A DNA stretch of 64,000 nucleotides from Campylobacter jejuni (GTDB taxonomy: Bacteria > Campylobacterota > Campylobacteria > Campylobacterales > Campylobacteraceae). Both the position numbers and the translations under genes were made by a program. A model generated the notes under the pieces. That model saw only the letters and a program-made list of their open reading frames with translations. It was not told the DNA's origin and did no database searches. Of this stretch, positions 1 to 9,080 are shown piece after piece (position 1 is the stretch's first letter; every line of letters starts with the position of its first letter). The stretch covers positions 1 through 64,000 of the forward strand of contig JACRSG010000001.1 of the NCBI GenBank assembly GCA_014305285.1, given 5' to 3'.

Positions 1-42
1 TACTACGCCTTACTGGCAGGGGAAAGTAGCTCATTGCGGACT
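1..42 (+). rRNA. 5S ribosomal RNA, 3' end (partial)
   Basis: The first bases match the 3' third of a bacterial 5S rRNA: the helix around GGGGAAAGTAGCTCATTGC and a 3' terminus (GCGGAC) that would pair with the usual 5' end of the molecule. It is GC-richer than the sequence that follows. The rest of the 5S, and presumably the 16S-23S operon, lie to the left of the window. The end is placed at the close of the terminal helix. The 224 bases between here and murD hold no ORF or RNA that I recognise. Confidence 0.82.
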
Positions 43-266
43 TGTTAAATGTCTTTCATTACTTGCTTTATATACAATCATATTTTTATTTATTGTTGTT
101 GTATTCTATTTGTATTTAAGTTTAAATAGTTTATGCTTTTTAAGTTAATTGATCGAAGTTTTTGAGGTTGGTTGGTGGGAAATTTAATATCCTGTATGAG
201 TTGTATAAATTTAATTTTTTAAAAAGTGATTTGCCGATTAGAGTTTTTTAAAGGAATAAAATTAAA

Positions 267-1475
267 TTAAATTTTATTCACACATTCTTTGAAAACTTTT
301 CCACGTTCTGCATAAGATCTAAATTGATCCAAACTCGCACAAGCAGGACTTAAAAGAGCTACTTCATTGACTTTTAAACGATTGGAAATTTCATTTATAG
401 CTTTGGATAAAACTTCACATTTATGAGCTTTTAAATTCACTTTTTTTGCATAATCAAGCATTTTTTTAGTACTTATGCCTATAGCATAGAGTTCTATATC
501 AAATCCTTTCATAAAATCAAATAAATTGCTAAGATCTACGCCTTTATCATCTCCACCTATGATAAGATGAATTTTTTTATCTTTATAGCGACTAAGTGCA
601 GCCATTACAGCACTTTCATTTGTGGCTTTAGTGTCATTTACCCAAAGTCTATTTTGAGCGTCTTTAATCTCTTCAAGTTTATTTTTTTCCATTACAAAGC
701 TATTTAAAAGATTGTAGCTTAAAGTATCAAGTAGAATTTTTTCTATACCTAAAGCCATGATAGAATCAAGTAAAAAAGGGTTTTTAAAGGGAATTTTTTC
801 CGTATCAATGTCGAATTTAGCAGCTAGATCTTTTTCATCTGCATAGTTTATAATATGAGCTTTTGTTGGAGTATTTGCATAAATTTTAGGTAGTATTGCT
901 ACATCACATTCATTCATTCTTTTTAAAACGCTTAGTTTATCTTGAATATAATTATCAAAACTTCCATGCCAAGAAAGATGATCAGGGCTTATAGGTAAAA
1001 GTGCATAAATTTCAGGTTTAGCTTTATGAGTGTAGTGTAAAGTAAAGGATGAAGTTTCAAGTATCCAAAGTTTTGCATAAGGATCAAGCTCTGCTAAAGG
1101 AGTTCCAATATTTCCACCCATAACAGCACCAATGTGTGATAATAAATGCGTCGCCATTTGAGTGGTTGTGGTTTTGCCATTGGTTCCGCTTATCCAAACG
1201 GATTTTGGCATGACATCGTAAAAAAAGTCATATTCACTTTGTAAATTTTTTGCTTCTTGAATGAGTTTGTGGTTTGGTGGAAAGCCTGGACTAGGAATTT
1301 CAAGATTGCTTAAATTATCATCAAAATCATTAGGATTTAAAAGTAAATTTCCTAGTGCATCTTTTTTTGTTTCTATACAATGATCATCATAGATATCAAA
1401 AGGCCCAAATCTATCTACTAAATTTTCAGCAATAGCACGTGTGGTTTTTCCGTATCCAAAAAGTGAAATTTTCAT
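267..1475 (-). CDS. murD: UDP-N-acetylmuramoylalanine--D-glutamate ligase MurD
   Basis: Cytoplasmic Mur ligase that adds D-glutamate to UDP-MurNAc-L-Ala with ATP, in peptidoglycan precursor synthesis. The 402-residue form starts [11 protein letters not shown], a Rossmann-like N-terminal domain. The ATP-binding loop GTNGKTT is at about residues 97-103, followed by the central ligase domain ([17 protein letters not shown]) and the C-terminal domain ([20 protein letters not shown]). An upstream ATG would add 19 residues, but the chosen ATG overlaps the mraY stop (TAATG), which indicates translational coupling. At about 400 residues it is slightly shorter than the E. coli enzyme (438). Confidence 0.96.
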   Translation of the reverse strand: MKISLFGYGKTTRAIAENLVDRFGPFDIYDDHCIETKKDALGNLLLNPNDFDDNLSNLEIPSPGFPPNHKLIQEAKNLQSEYDFFYDVMPKSVWISGTNGKTTTTQMATHLLSHIGAVMGGNIGTPLAELDPYAKLWILETSSFTLHYTHKAKPEIYALLPISPDHLSWHGSFDNYIQDKLSVLKRMNECDVAILPKIYANTPTKAHIINYADEKDLAAKFDIDTEKIPFKNPFLLDSIMALGIEKILLDTLSYNLLNSFVMEKNKLEEIKDAQNRLWVNDTKATNESAVMAALSRYKDKKIHLIIGGDDKGVDLSNLFDFMKGFDIELYAIGISTKKMLDYAKKVNLKAHKCEVLSKAINEISNRLKVNEVALLSPACASLDQFRSYAERGKVFKECVNKI

Positions 1476-2536
1476 TATCTTAGCTTTATTGATGCAAGTG
1501 CAAGTAAGTTTGAAAGCAAGGCTATCATCCAAAAACGCACTATAATTTTATTTTCTACCCAGCCAATTTTTTCAAAATGATGATGAATAGGCGCCATTTT
1601 AAATACTCTTTTATTGAAAATTTTAAAACTTCCAACTTGTAAAATTACGGAAATCGTTTCAAGAACAAAAACAAAACCTATGAGTAAAAGTAAAATTTCA
1701 TTTTTGCTAATAATAGCTAAAAATCCTATAAATCCACCTAAAGCTAAACTTCCACTATCTCCCATAAAAACTTGTGCAGGGTAGCAGTTATACCATAAAA
1801 ATCCCATTAAAGCACCGATTAATGCAGCACAAATGATCGCCACTTCGCCTAAACCTTGAATTTTTGGCAAAAGTAAATATTCGCTATAATTTAAATTTCC
1901 GCTTAGATATAGGAATATGCCTAGGGTAGATAAAGAAAAAATACTTGGAACTGTAGCTAAACCATCAAGTCCATCAGTTAAATTTACAGCATTAGAGCTA
2001 GAAATTAAAACTAAAATCCAAAAAGCAATGGCAAAAATTTCCATATCAAAAAGAGGATGTTTATAAAAAGGTATAAAAAATTCCGTGCTAAATTCTTTAC
2101 TTAAATATAAAGGCAAGATGCAAATAAGTCCCGCGATGATTTGCATTAAAAGCTTCATTCTTGGGCTAAGTCCTGAGTGGTTATTTTTTTTTAGAACTTT
2201 GCCTAAATCGTCTATAAGTCCTATCAAACAAAAAAGTATCAAACAAAGCAAAGCACTTATAGCAAAAATATTATCAAATTTGATACAAAATAAACTTGCA
2301 ATTACTGCAGAACTGATGAAAATAAGTCCACCCATGGTTGGAGTATGGCATTTGGTTTTATGAGTTTTTGGAGCGTATTCGTAAATAGGTTGACTGGCAT
2401 TTTTAGTCTTTGCCCAAGTAATAAATTTAGGCATCAAAAATAAAGACAAACATAAAGCGATAAAAAATGCAAATCCTGCACGCACGCTAATATAAGTAAA
2501 AAAAGCATAATTGCTTAAATCTGAAAGATAATACAA
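1475..2536 (-). CDS. mraY: Phospho-N-acetylmuramoyl-pentapeptide-transferase MraY
   Basis: Inner-membrane enzyme that transfers phospho-MurNAc-pentapeptide from UDP to undecaprenyl phosphate, giving lipid I. The 353-residue protein has about ten hydrophobic segments. The family motifs are visible: the Asp pair in GLIDDLGK, the [13 protein letters not shown] loop, [12 protein letters not shown], and the histidine-rich MAPIHHHFE near the C terminus. It is the upstream partner of murD in a two-gene minus-strand unit with one shared base at the junction. The 79-bp gap to gpmI is divergent and probably holds promoters for both directions. Confidence 0.97.
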   Translation of the reverse strand: MYYLSDLSNYAFFTYISVRAGFAFFIALCLSLFLMPKFITWAKTKNASQPIYEYAPKTHKTKCHTPTMGGLIFISSAVIASLFCIKFDNIFAISALLCLILFCLIGLIDDLGKVLKKNNHSGLSPRMKLLMQIIAGLICILPLYLSKEFSTEFFIPFYKHPLFDMEIFAIAFWILVLISSSNAVNLTDGLDGLATVPSIFSLSTLGIFLYLSGNLNYSEYLLLPKIQGLGEVAIICAALIGALMGFLWYNCYPAQVFMGDSGSLALGGFIGFLAIISKNEILLLLIGFVFVLETISVILQVGSFKIFNKRVFKMAPIHHHFEKIGWVENKIIVRFWMIALLSNLLALASIKLR

Positions 2537-2615
2537 AACTTAGCCTTCTTTTTGGTTTTTAAAAGTTTAATTTTAGTAAAATCTAACCAAAAAAATTCTT
2601 ATAAAAGAGATAAAA

Positions 2616-4094
2616 ATGAAGCAAAAATGTGTTTTAATTATCACAGATGGAATAGGATATAATAAAAATAGTAAGTTTAATGCTTTTGAAGCAGCTAAAA
2701 AACCAAGCTATGAAAAGCTTTTTAAGGAAGTGCCAAATTCTTTGCTAAAAACGAGTGGTTTGGCTGTAGGTTTACCAGAGGGACAAATGGGAAATAGTGA
2801 AGTAGGGCACATGTGTATAGGAAGTGGGCGTATTATTTATCAAAATTTAGTGCGTATTAATAAGGCAATTGAAAACAAAGAGCTTGAAAAAAATGAAAAT
2901 TTGCAAAAACTTTTAGTAAAATGTAAAAGAGTGCATATTATAGGACTTTATAGTGATGGCGGGGTTCATTCTATGGATACACATTTTAAAGCCATGCTTG
3001 AAATTTGTGCGAAAAATGGCAATGAAGTTTTTGCTCATGCAATCACTGATGGGCGTGATGTAAGTCCAAAAAGTGGCTTAAATTTCATAAAAGATTTAAA
3101 AGGATTTTGTGAAAACTTAGGTGTGCATTTTGCTACGCTTTGTGGGCGTTTTTATGCTATGGATAGAGATAAGCGTTGGGATAGGGTGAAAGAATATTAT
3201 GAGTGCTTGTTAGGCAAGACTTATAAGATGCCAAATTTGTTAGAATACCTGCAAAAATCTTACGATGAAAATATTACTGATGAATTTATCAAAGCAGCAC
3301 AAAATGATAATTATAAGGGTATCAGAGAAGAAGATGGCATTATTTTTATCAATTTTAGAAATGATAGAATGAAACAACTTGTTGAAGTTTTAAATTCTAA
3401 AGATTTTAAAGAGTTTGAGCGTGAAAAAGTTTTTGAAAATTTACTTACCATGAGTGTTTATGATGATAAATTTAAACTCCCCGTACTTTTTGAAAAAGAA
3501 AACATTGAAAATACTTTAGCCCAAGTGATTTCTAAAGCGGGACTTAGTCAGCTTCATACCGCAGAAACAGAAAAATACGCTCATGTAACTTTCTTTTTTA
3601 ATGGTGGAAAAGAAGAGCTTTTAGAAAATGAAACAAGAGTTTTAATCCCAAGTCCTAAAGTAAAAACTTACGATGAAAAACCTCAGATGAGTGCTTTTGA
3701 AGTGTGTGATGCAGTGAAAAAAGGTATAGAAAAGGGCGAAGATTTTATAGTAGTAAATTTTGCAAATGGGGATATGGTAGGACATACGGGTGATTTTAAT
3801 GCTGCTATAAAAGCTGTTGAAGTGGTAGATACTTGTTTGGGCGAGATTGTAGAATGCGCAAGAAAGCATGATTATGCTTTTATTATTACAAGTGATCATG
3901 GAAATTGCGAAACTATGCAAGATGAAAAAGGAAATTTGCTTACTAATCATACTACTTTTGATGTTTTTGTTTTTGTACAAGCAAAGGGAATTTCAAAGAT
4001 TAAAGACAATATGGGACTTAGTAATATCGCTGCAAGCGTGCTTAAAATTTTAGACTTAGAAATTCCAAAGGAAATGAATGAGGCTTTATTTTAG
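2616..4094 (+). CDS. gpmI: 2,3-bisphosphoglycerate-independent phosphoglycerate mutase
   Basis: Interconverts 3- and 2-phosphoglycerate; in Campylobacter, which lacks a full glycolytic route, it works mainly in gluconeogenesis. At 492 residues it has the usual iPGM length. The alkaline-phosphatase-fold metal and catalytic motifs are present: LIITDGIGYN at the N terminus, the phosphoserine region EGQMGNSEVGH at about 60-70, AITDGRDVSPKSG, FRNDRMKQL, and the C-terminal metal ligands in NFANGDMVGHTGD and SDHGNCE. It is the first gene of a plus-strand group with fabG 71 bp downstream. Confidence 0.96.
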   Translation: MKQKCVLIITDGIGYNKNSKFNAFEAAKKPSYEKLFKEVPNSLLKTSGLAVGLPEGQMGNSEVGHMCIGSGRIIYQNLVRINKAIENKELEKNENLQKLLVKCKRVHIIGLYSDGGVHSMDTHFKAMLEICAKNGNEVFAHAITDGRDVSPKSGLNFIKDLKGFCENLGVHFATLCGRFYAMDRDKRWDRVKEYYECLLGKTYKMPNLLEYLQKSYDENITDEFIKAAQNDNYKGIREEDGIIFINFRNDRMKQLVEVLNSKDFKEFEREKVFENLLTMSVYDDKFKLPVLFEKENIENTLAQVISKAGLSQLHTAETEKYAHVTFFFNGGKEELLENETRVLIPSPKVKTYDEKPQMSAFEVCDAVKKGIEKGEDFIVVNFANGDMVGHTGDFNAAIKAVEVVDTCLGEIVECARKHDYAFIITSDHGNCETMQDEKGNLLTNHTTFDVFVFVQAKGISKIKDNMGLSNIAASVLKILDLEIPKEMNEALF

Positions 4095-4165
4095 TTTGTT
4101 TGCCTTTTTTCTAAGAAATTTGTTAAGATTGCAATGTTTAAAATTAAACTTATTAAGGATAGATA

Positions 4166-4909
4166 ATGAAATTTAGTGGAAAAAATGTTTTAGTTACTGG
4201 AGCCAGTAAAGGAATAGGTGCTTGTATTGCGAAAACTTTGGCAGGTTTTGGGCTTAAAGTTTGGATCAATTATCGTTCAAAGCCTGAACTTGCAGATGCT
4301 TTAAAAGATGAAATTATTGCAAGTGGTGGCGTTGCTGCTGTGATAAAATTTGATGCAAGTAAAGAAGATGAATTTGAAAACGGTGTAAAAACCATAGTTG
4401 AGAGCGATGGAGAGTTAAGTTATCTTGTAAATAATGCAGGCATTACAAATGATAAACTTGCTTTAAGAATGAAATTAGAAGACTTTAGTGGCGTTGTGGA
4501 TACGAATTTAAGTTCAGCTTTTTTAGGCTGTAGAGAAGCTTTAAAAACTATGAGTAAAAAACGCTTTGGTGCTGTTGTAAATATCGCCTCTATTGTTGGA
4601 GAAATGGGGAATGCTGGACAAGTTAATTATTCTGCTAGCAAAGGTGGAATGATAGCTATGACTAAATCTTTTGCTAAAGAAGGAGCAAGTAGAAATTTAC
4701 GTTTTAACTGTGTAACCCCAGGTTTCATAAAAAGCGATATGACCGAAGTTTTAAGCGATAAAATCAAACAAACCTATCAAGATAATATCCCTTTAAAACG
4801 CTTTGCAGAGCCTGAAGAAGTGGCTAATTGTGTAGCATTTTTGCTTAGTGACTATGCTTCTTATGTGACAGGCGATGTGCTTAAGATCAATGGCGGTTTA
4901 TATATGTAA
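4166..4909 (+). CDS. fabG: 3-oxoacyl-[acyl-carrier-protein] reductase FabG
   Basis: NADPH-dependent short-chain reductase that reduces 3-ketoacyl-ACP in fatty-acid elongation. The 247 residues hold the classic SDR features: the cofactor loop GASKGIGA near residue 12, the structural motif NNAG, the catalytic Ser in NIASIVGEMG, and the YSASKGG active-site Tyr/Lys. The C terminus, VTGDVLKINGGLYM, is typical of FabG. acpP, fabF and accA lie about 1.6 kb downstream, separated by decayed genes, so the fatty-acid genes are near each other but not one operon. Confidence 0.94.
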   Translation: MKFSGKNVLVTGASKGIGACIAKTLAGFGLKVWINYRSKPELADALKDEIIASGGVAAVIKFDASKEDEFENGVKTIVESDGELSYLVNNAGITNDKLALRMKLEDFSGVVDTNLSSAFLGCREALKTMSKKRFGAVVNIASIVGEMGNAGQVNYSASKGGMIAMTKSFAKEGASRNLRFNCVTPGFIKSDMTEVLSDKIKQTYQDNIPLKRFAEPEEVANCVAFLLSDYASYVTGDVLKINGGLYM

Positions 4910-4918
4910 GGAAAAATT

Positions 4919-5326
4919 ATGGATTTAAAAGAAATAGCACAATTTTTAGATGATAATGCACCAGCATTTTTAGCCACTTTAGGAACTTGTGGAAATCCTA
5001 GAGTGCGTCCTATGCAAAGTCCATTGCTTGTAGGAAATAAAATTTATTTTTGCACGGCAAATACAAAAGGACTTTTTAAACATATAAAAAATTATAATGG
5101 TATTGAATTTTGCTCTTGTGCAAAAGATGGTACTTTTTTAAGACTTAGGGCTAATGCGGTTTTTGAATCAAATTTAGAAGTTAAAAAAATGATGTTTGAA
5201 AAATACCCTTATCTTGTAAATCTTTATGAAACTCCGCAAAATCCAAAATTTGAAGTTTTTTATCTCGATCGTTTAAATGCTAGAATACAATTTATGAATG
5301 GAGAATTTAAGCTTTTTAAGACTTGA
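4919..5326 (+). CDS. Pyridoxamine 5'-phosphate oxidase-fold (flavin-binding) protein
   Basis: A 135-residue protein of the split-barrel FMN-binding superfamily. The start (LDDNAPAFLATLGTCGNPRVRPMQ) and the following LLVGNKIYFCTANTKGLFKHI segment are the usual flavin-binding strands of small PNPOx-like proteins. It is too short and too divergent to be PdxH itself, so the substrate is unknown. It starts 9 bp after fabG with a good ribosome binding site and is probably co-transcribed with it. A 33-bp palindrome follows 25 bp after its stop. Confidence 0.8.
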   Translation: MDLKEIAQFLDDNAPAFLATLGTCGNPRVRPMQSPLLVGNKIYFCTANTKGLFKHIKNYNGIEFCSCAKDGTFLRLRANAVFESNLEVKKMMFEKYPYLVNLYETPQNPKFEVFYLDRLNARIQFMNGEFKLFKT

Positions 5327-5656
5327 TAATCTAATAAATTTATTAACTATATATTAATTAAGATAAATATTATCTTAATTAATATTAATTTTTTGTTATT
5401 TTTTAAGGTATAATTATTCCGTTTAATTTGCAGAGAATAGATTATGATATATTGCAAAAATTTTTTAATATTTATTATATTCATCTATCTTCTTTGATTA
5501 CTTATCTTATGTTTTTTTATATTTACTAAATTATAAATTTGCTTTTAATCCGTTTTATATTGAAAGGAGAGTTTGTTTTTGGATTTTTGGCATGTGGTTA
5601 TGTAAGATTGATTTACATTAAAAATTGTTATTAATTTTTTAAATAAGCAGAATGAT
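5327..5656 (+). promoter_or_regulatory. Former mfr promoter region
   Basis: About 330 bases without an intact gene. They hold the 33-bp palindrome, an extended -10 box (GGTATAATTATT, TATAAT at 5409-5414) and a purine-rich GAAAGGAGAG around 5562-5571 that has no ORF behind it. The region leads into the mfrA remnant, so it looks like the surviving upstream sequence of that operon. Nothing else is recognisable. Confidence 0.45.
5352..5384. terminator. Perfect AT-rich 33-bp palindrome, probable terminator
   Basis: Two 15-base arms (5352-5366 and 5370-5384) are exactly complementary around the loop ATA, with one G:C pair in each arm. T-rich sequence follows on the plus strand (about 5388-5407). 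It lies 25 bp after the stop of the flavin-fold gene and 25 bp before a -10-like TATAAT. A weak rho-independent terminator is the simplest reading; an operator for the lost mfr operon is possible. Confidence 0.55.
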
Positions 5657-5938
5657 ATGGGCGATTTTATAGAAGAGATTTTATAAAAACAGTCTGTATT
5701 AGTGTAGGAGCTTTAGCTGCAAGTTCAAGTGGAGTTTATGCTTTAGATGATTTATCTAAGATGGATAAAGATACAAATTTACCTTCTTGTGATGTTTTGG
5801 TAATTGGTTCAGGTGGAGCAGGGGTGTGAAATTTTAATGGATTATGAACTTTTGGATATAGGGGTTGTAGATGGAAAATGTGAGGGTGTCGTTTTAAGAG
5901 ATATACAAAGCGGTGAAATTTATCCTGTACTAGGTTAA
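5657..5938 (+). pseudogene. mfrA: mfrA remnant (Tat-exported fumarate reductase flavoprotein)
   Basis: Two pieces of a flavoprotein survive. From 5671 the frame reads RRDFIKTVCIS...GALAASSSG, a twin-arginine signal, then CDVLVIGSGGAGV, the start of the FAD-binding Rossmann fold, and stops at 5827-5829. The ATG at 5657 (MGDF) is one base out of frame with it. From about 5830, MDYELLDIGVVDGKCEGVV and RDIQSGEIYPV resemble an interior FAD-domain stretch. More than 100 residues between the pieces, all of the C-terminal part, and the iron-sulfur and membrane subunits (mfrB, mfrE) are absent. In intact strains this complex is a periplasmic-facing methylmenaquinol:fumarate reductase. The assignment rests on the signal motif, the FAD motif and remembered gene order. 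Confidence 0.72.
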
Positions 5939-5941
5939 AAT

Positions 5942-6422
5942 TCATTCCTTGTAAGGATGATCTTTTAAATTTTCATTTTCTAAACGATTTATAATTTCAG
6001 CACCTATTTTTGCATAGCCTATAGCACTAAGAGCAGCTAACATATCTAAAAAATCTCCATTTTCACCTACACTTAACATATAATTCGAATAGGCTATATT
6101 AACCAAACTTTCATCGTTTGTATTGAGTTCATCTGTATGAATACCAAGAGATAAAATTGCACGGTGAAGTTCCATTTCTCCTTCAACTATATAATTTTGA
6201 AATTTCATAGCAAAACGAAGTTCTTTTACAGTATTTGAGTTAAGTGCTAATCTTGCATAGCATTTTGCGTAATTTAAGTAAATAAATATAATCTTGCTTG
6301 AGATAAAAAAGAAAATCTTCTTGTTTTAGGCTTTTATCTTCCAATTTTTTAACAAAATCATGATGTAAATAAGCATCCCAAATTTTTTGATTTTCCTTGA
6401 TAAATTTAGAGAAAAGTATCGT
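5942..6422 (-). pseudogene. TenA/THI-4-like gene, frameshifted
   Basis: The C-terminal 88 residues (MKFQNYIVEGEMELHRAIL onward, 5942-6208) are still open. Upstream on the minus strand the protein continues in two other frames: FIKENQKIWDAYLHHDFVKKL, then KQDYIYLL, then NYAKCYARLALNSN running into MKFQNY. At least two single-base shifts are needed, one in the poly-T run and one at CTTAAATT, and the expected start codon is missing. The helical pattern fits the TenA family (thiaminase II or regulator-like). I remember an intact gene at this place in C. jejuni 11168. The residual ORF is unlikely to make a working protein. Confidence 0.7.
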
Positions 6423-6531
6423 TTTTCCTTTATGTTTTAATATTTTATTTTCAAGTATTAATGAAAACTATAAATATTTTAAGCTTTTTATAGTAAAATA
6501 CGCTTTATTTTAATTTTTTGAAGGAGAGCAA

Positions 6532-6765
6532 ATGGCAACATTTGATGATGTAAAAGCAGTAGTAGTAGAGCAATTAAGTATTGATGCGGATACAGTTAAA
6601 ATGGAATCAAAAATTATTGAAGATTTAGGTGCTGATTCTTTAGATGTTGTAGAGCTTATTATGGCTTTAGAAGAAAAATTTGAAGTAGAAATTCCAGATA
6701 GTGATGCTGAAAAATTAATTAAAATTGAAGATGTTGTAAATTATATTGATAATATAAAAAAATAA
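6532..6765 (+). CDS. acpP: Acyl carrier protein
   Basis: Small acidic carrier (77 residues) of acyl chains for fatty-acid, phospholipid and lipid A synthesis in the cytoplasm. The phosphopantetheine attachment Ser is at about residue 36 in [12 protein letters not shown]. The strong GGAGAG ribosome binding site is 7 bp before ATG. A TAAAAT box at about 6494-6499 is a plausible -10. fabF follows after 25 bp and accA after that, so this is the lead gene of a fatty-acid operon. Confidence 0.97.
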   Translation: MATFDDVKAVVVEQLSIDADTVKMESKIIEDLGADSLDVVELIMALEEKFEVEIPDSDAEKLIKIEDVVNYIDNIKK

Positions 6766-6790
6766 TTTTTTTCTTGCAAGGAGCTTACTC

Positions 6791-8005
6791 TTGAAAAGAG
6801 TTGTAGTTACAGGTATTGGTATGATCAATGCCTTGGGTTTAGATAAAGAAAGTTCTTTTAAGGCGATTTGTGAAGGTAAGAGTGGTGTGAAAAAAATCAC
6901 TCTTTTTGATACTACAGACTTTCCTGTTCAAATTGCAGCTGAAATTGAAAATTTTGATCCTCTAGAAGTAGTTGACGGTAAAGAGGTTAAAAAAATTGAG
7001 CGTTTCATACAATTTGGAATTAAAGCAGCAAGAGAAGCAATGCAAGATGCTAATTTTGATCAAAATTTAGATAAAGAAGAATTTGGAGTTGTTTCAGCTG
7101 CAGGAATCGGAGGCTTGCCCAATATAGAAAAAAATTCAGTTATTTGTTCTGAACGCGGTCCTCGTAAAATTTCTCCATTTTTTATACCTTCAGCTTTAGT
7201 AAATATGCTAGGTGGTTTAATTTCTATAGAACACGGACTTAAAGGACCAAATATTTCTTGCGTAACAGCTTGTGCAGCAGGAACTCATGCTATAGGAGAA
7301 GCTTATAAAAGTATAGCTTTAGGAAATGCTAAAAAGATGTTAGTTATAGGTGCAGAAGCTGCGATTTGTCCTGTGGGTATAGGTGGGTTTGCTTCAATGA
7401 AAGCTTTATCAACTAGAAATGAAGATCCGCAACATGCTTCAAGACCATTTGACAAGGAGAGGGATGGTTTTGTTATGGGAGAAGGTGCTGGAGCTTTGGT
7501 TTTTGAGGAATATGAAGAGGCTAAAAAACGTGGTGCTACAATTTATGCTGAATTAATTGGATTTGGAGAAAGTGCAGATGCGCATCATATTACTTCACCA
7601 ACTTTAGATGGGCCTTTAAGAGCTATGAAAAAAGCTTTAAATATGGCAGGGAATCCAAAGGTAGATTATATTAATGCGCATGGAACTTCAACTCCTGTGA
7701 ATGATAAAAATGAAACAGCAGCAATTAAAAAGCTTTTTGGTAATAATATCCCGCTTATAAGCTCTACCAAAGGACAAACAGGCCATTGTTTGGGTGCCGC
7801 AGGTGCAATTGAAGCAGTGATTAGTGTTATGGCTGTGAGAGATGGAGTAGTTCCACCTACAATCAATCAGCTTGTAAAAGATGAGGAATGTGATCTTGAT
7901 TATGTTCCAAATATATCAAGAAAAGCAGATTTAAAAGTGGTGATGAGTAATTCTTTTGGTTTTGGTGGCACAAATGGCTGTGTTGTATTTAAAAAAGTAG
8001 ATTAA
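6791..8005 (+). CDS. fabF: 3-oxoacyl-ACP synthase II (FabF)
   Basis: Condensing enzyme that extends acyl-ACP with malonyl-ACP. The 404-residue thiolase-fold protein carries the Cys-His-His triad: Cys161 in [10 protein letters not shown], His297 in [11 protein letters not shown] and His332 in [11 protein letters not shown]. The C terminus [10 protein letters not shown] is typical. The start is TTG, set by the AAGGAGC ribosome binding site; no ATG lies nearby in frame. It sits between acpP and accA, with 1 bp to accA. Confidence 0.96.
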   Translation: MKRVVVTGIGMINALGLDKESSFKAICEGKSGVKKITLFDTTDFPVQIAAEIENFDPLEVVDGKEVKKIERFIQFGIKAAREAMQDANFDQNLDKEEFGVVSAAGIGGLPNIEKNSVICSERGPRKISPFFIPSALVNMLGGLISIEHGLKGPNISCVTACAAGTHAIGEAYKSIALGNAKKMLVIGAEAAICPVGIGGFASMKALSTRNEDPQHASRPFDKERDGFVMGEGAGALVFEEYEEAKKRGATIYAELIGFGESADAHHITSPTLDGPLRAMKKALNMAGNPKVDYINAHGTSTPVNDKNETAAIKKLFGNNIPLISSTKGQTGHCLGAAGAIEAVISVMAVRDGVVPPTINQLVKDEECDLDYVPNISRKADLKVVMSNSFGFGGTNGCVVFKKVD

Positions 8006-8006
8006 C

Positions 8007-8945
8007 ATGGCTTCTTATTTAGATTTTGAAAAAAATATTCAGCAAATTGATGAGGATATTATCAATGCTCAGATTAAAGGAGATGCTGAAGCTGTATTGA
8101 TTTTAAAGAAAAATCTTGAAAAAGAAATTTCTAAAACTTATAAGCATTTAAGTGATTTTCAACGTTTACAATTAGCACGCCATCCAGATCGTCCTTATGC
8201 TCTTGACTATATTGAACTTATTTTAAACGATGCTCACGAAATACATGGCGATCGTGCCTTTAGAGATGATCCTGCTATTGTTTGTTTTATGGGTTATTTA
8301 GGAGAGAAAAAAATAATCGTAATTGGTGAACAAAAAGGGCGTGGAACAAAAGATAAAATCGCTAGAAATTTTGGGATGCCACATCCTGAAGGATATCGTA
8401 AAGCCTTAAGAGTAGCAAGACTTGCAGAGAAATTTCAAATTCCTATTTTATTTTTGATAGATACTCCAGGGGCTTATCCTGGTATAGGTGCTGAAGAAAG
8501 AGGTCAAAGTGAAGCTATCGCTAGAAATTTATACGAATTAAGCGATTTGAAAATACCAACCATTGCTATAGTTATCGGAGAAGGTGGTAGCGGTGGAGCA
8601 TTAGCTATAGGAGTTGTAGATAGACTTGCAATGATGAAAAATTCTGTTTTTTCAGTAATTTCTCCTGAAGGTTGTGCCGCAATACTTTGGAATGATCCTG
8701 CAAAAAGTGAAGCTGCAACCAAGGCTATGAAAGTAACAGCTGATGATTTAAAATCTCAAGGTTTAATTGATGATGTGATAGACGAACCTACAAATGGTGC
8801 ACATCGGAATAAAGAAGCTGCAGCAGTAGCTATTGCTGATTATGTAAAAAAATCTCTAAATGAACTTGAAAATATTGATGTACGAGAACTTTGTGCAAAT
8901 CGTATGCAGAAAATTTTAAAGCTTGGAGCCTATGAAGAGGCTTAG
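8007..8945 (+). CDS. accA: Acetyl-CoA carboxylase carboxyltransferase subunit alpha
   Basis: Alpha half of the carboxyltransferase that moves carboxyl from carboxybiotin to acetyl-CoA, giving malonyl-CoA. The 312 residues show the family landmarks: [14 protein letters not shown], the [13 protein letters not shown] loop, [17 protein letters not shown], the crotonase-fold [11 protein letters not shown] and [13 protein letters not shown], then [13 protein letters not shown]. The beta subunit and biotin enzymes are not in this window. It starts 1 bp after the fabF stop and is clearly co-translated with it. Confidence 0.97.
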   Translation: MASYLDFEKNIQQIDEDIINAQIKGDAEAVLILKKNLEKEISKTYKHLSDFQRLQLARHPDRPYALDYIELILNDAHEIHGDRAFRDDPAIVCFMGYLGEKKIIVIGEQKGRGTKDKIARNFGMPHPEGYRKALRVARLAEKFQIPILFLIDTPGAYPGIGAEERGQSEAIARNLYELSDLKIPTIAIVIGEGGSGGALAIGVVDRLAMMKNSVFSVISPEGCAAILWNDPAKSEAATKAMKVTADDLKSQGLIDDVIDEPTNGAHRNKEAAAVAIADYVKKSLNELENIDVRELCANRMQKILKLGAYEEA

Positions 8946-8975
8946 GCTTTTACTTCACTTTTTTAAATAATTTTT

Positions 8976-8995
8976 ATTATTGATAATTGTTATTA
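8976..8995 (+). promoter_or_regulatory. Fur-box-like sequence upstream of cfrB
   Basis: ATTATTGATAATTGTTATTA resembles the repeated NAT(A/T)AT units of iron-responsive Fur operators, including a GATAAT core. It lies 86 bp before the start codon of a TonB-dependent receptor of the siderophore class. The region is generally AT-rich, so a chance match cannot be excluded. Confidence 0.5.
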
Positions 8996-9080
8996 AAATT
9001 AAGTTAATTAAAAGTATTTTTTTTGTATATTTCAAAAATGATTTTAAATATCAAAATAATTATTTTTTAAAGGAGTTAAT

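Noticed and set aside
1-130. Possible tail of a protein gene at the left edge
   Set aside because: Short open frames exist, but the sequence matches the 3' end of 5S rRNA and the frames have no credible protein content.
5736-5945. 69-codon minus-strand ORF over the mfrA remnant
   Set aside because: The opposite strand carries clear flavoprotein motifs, so this is a shadow of the pseudogene.
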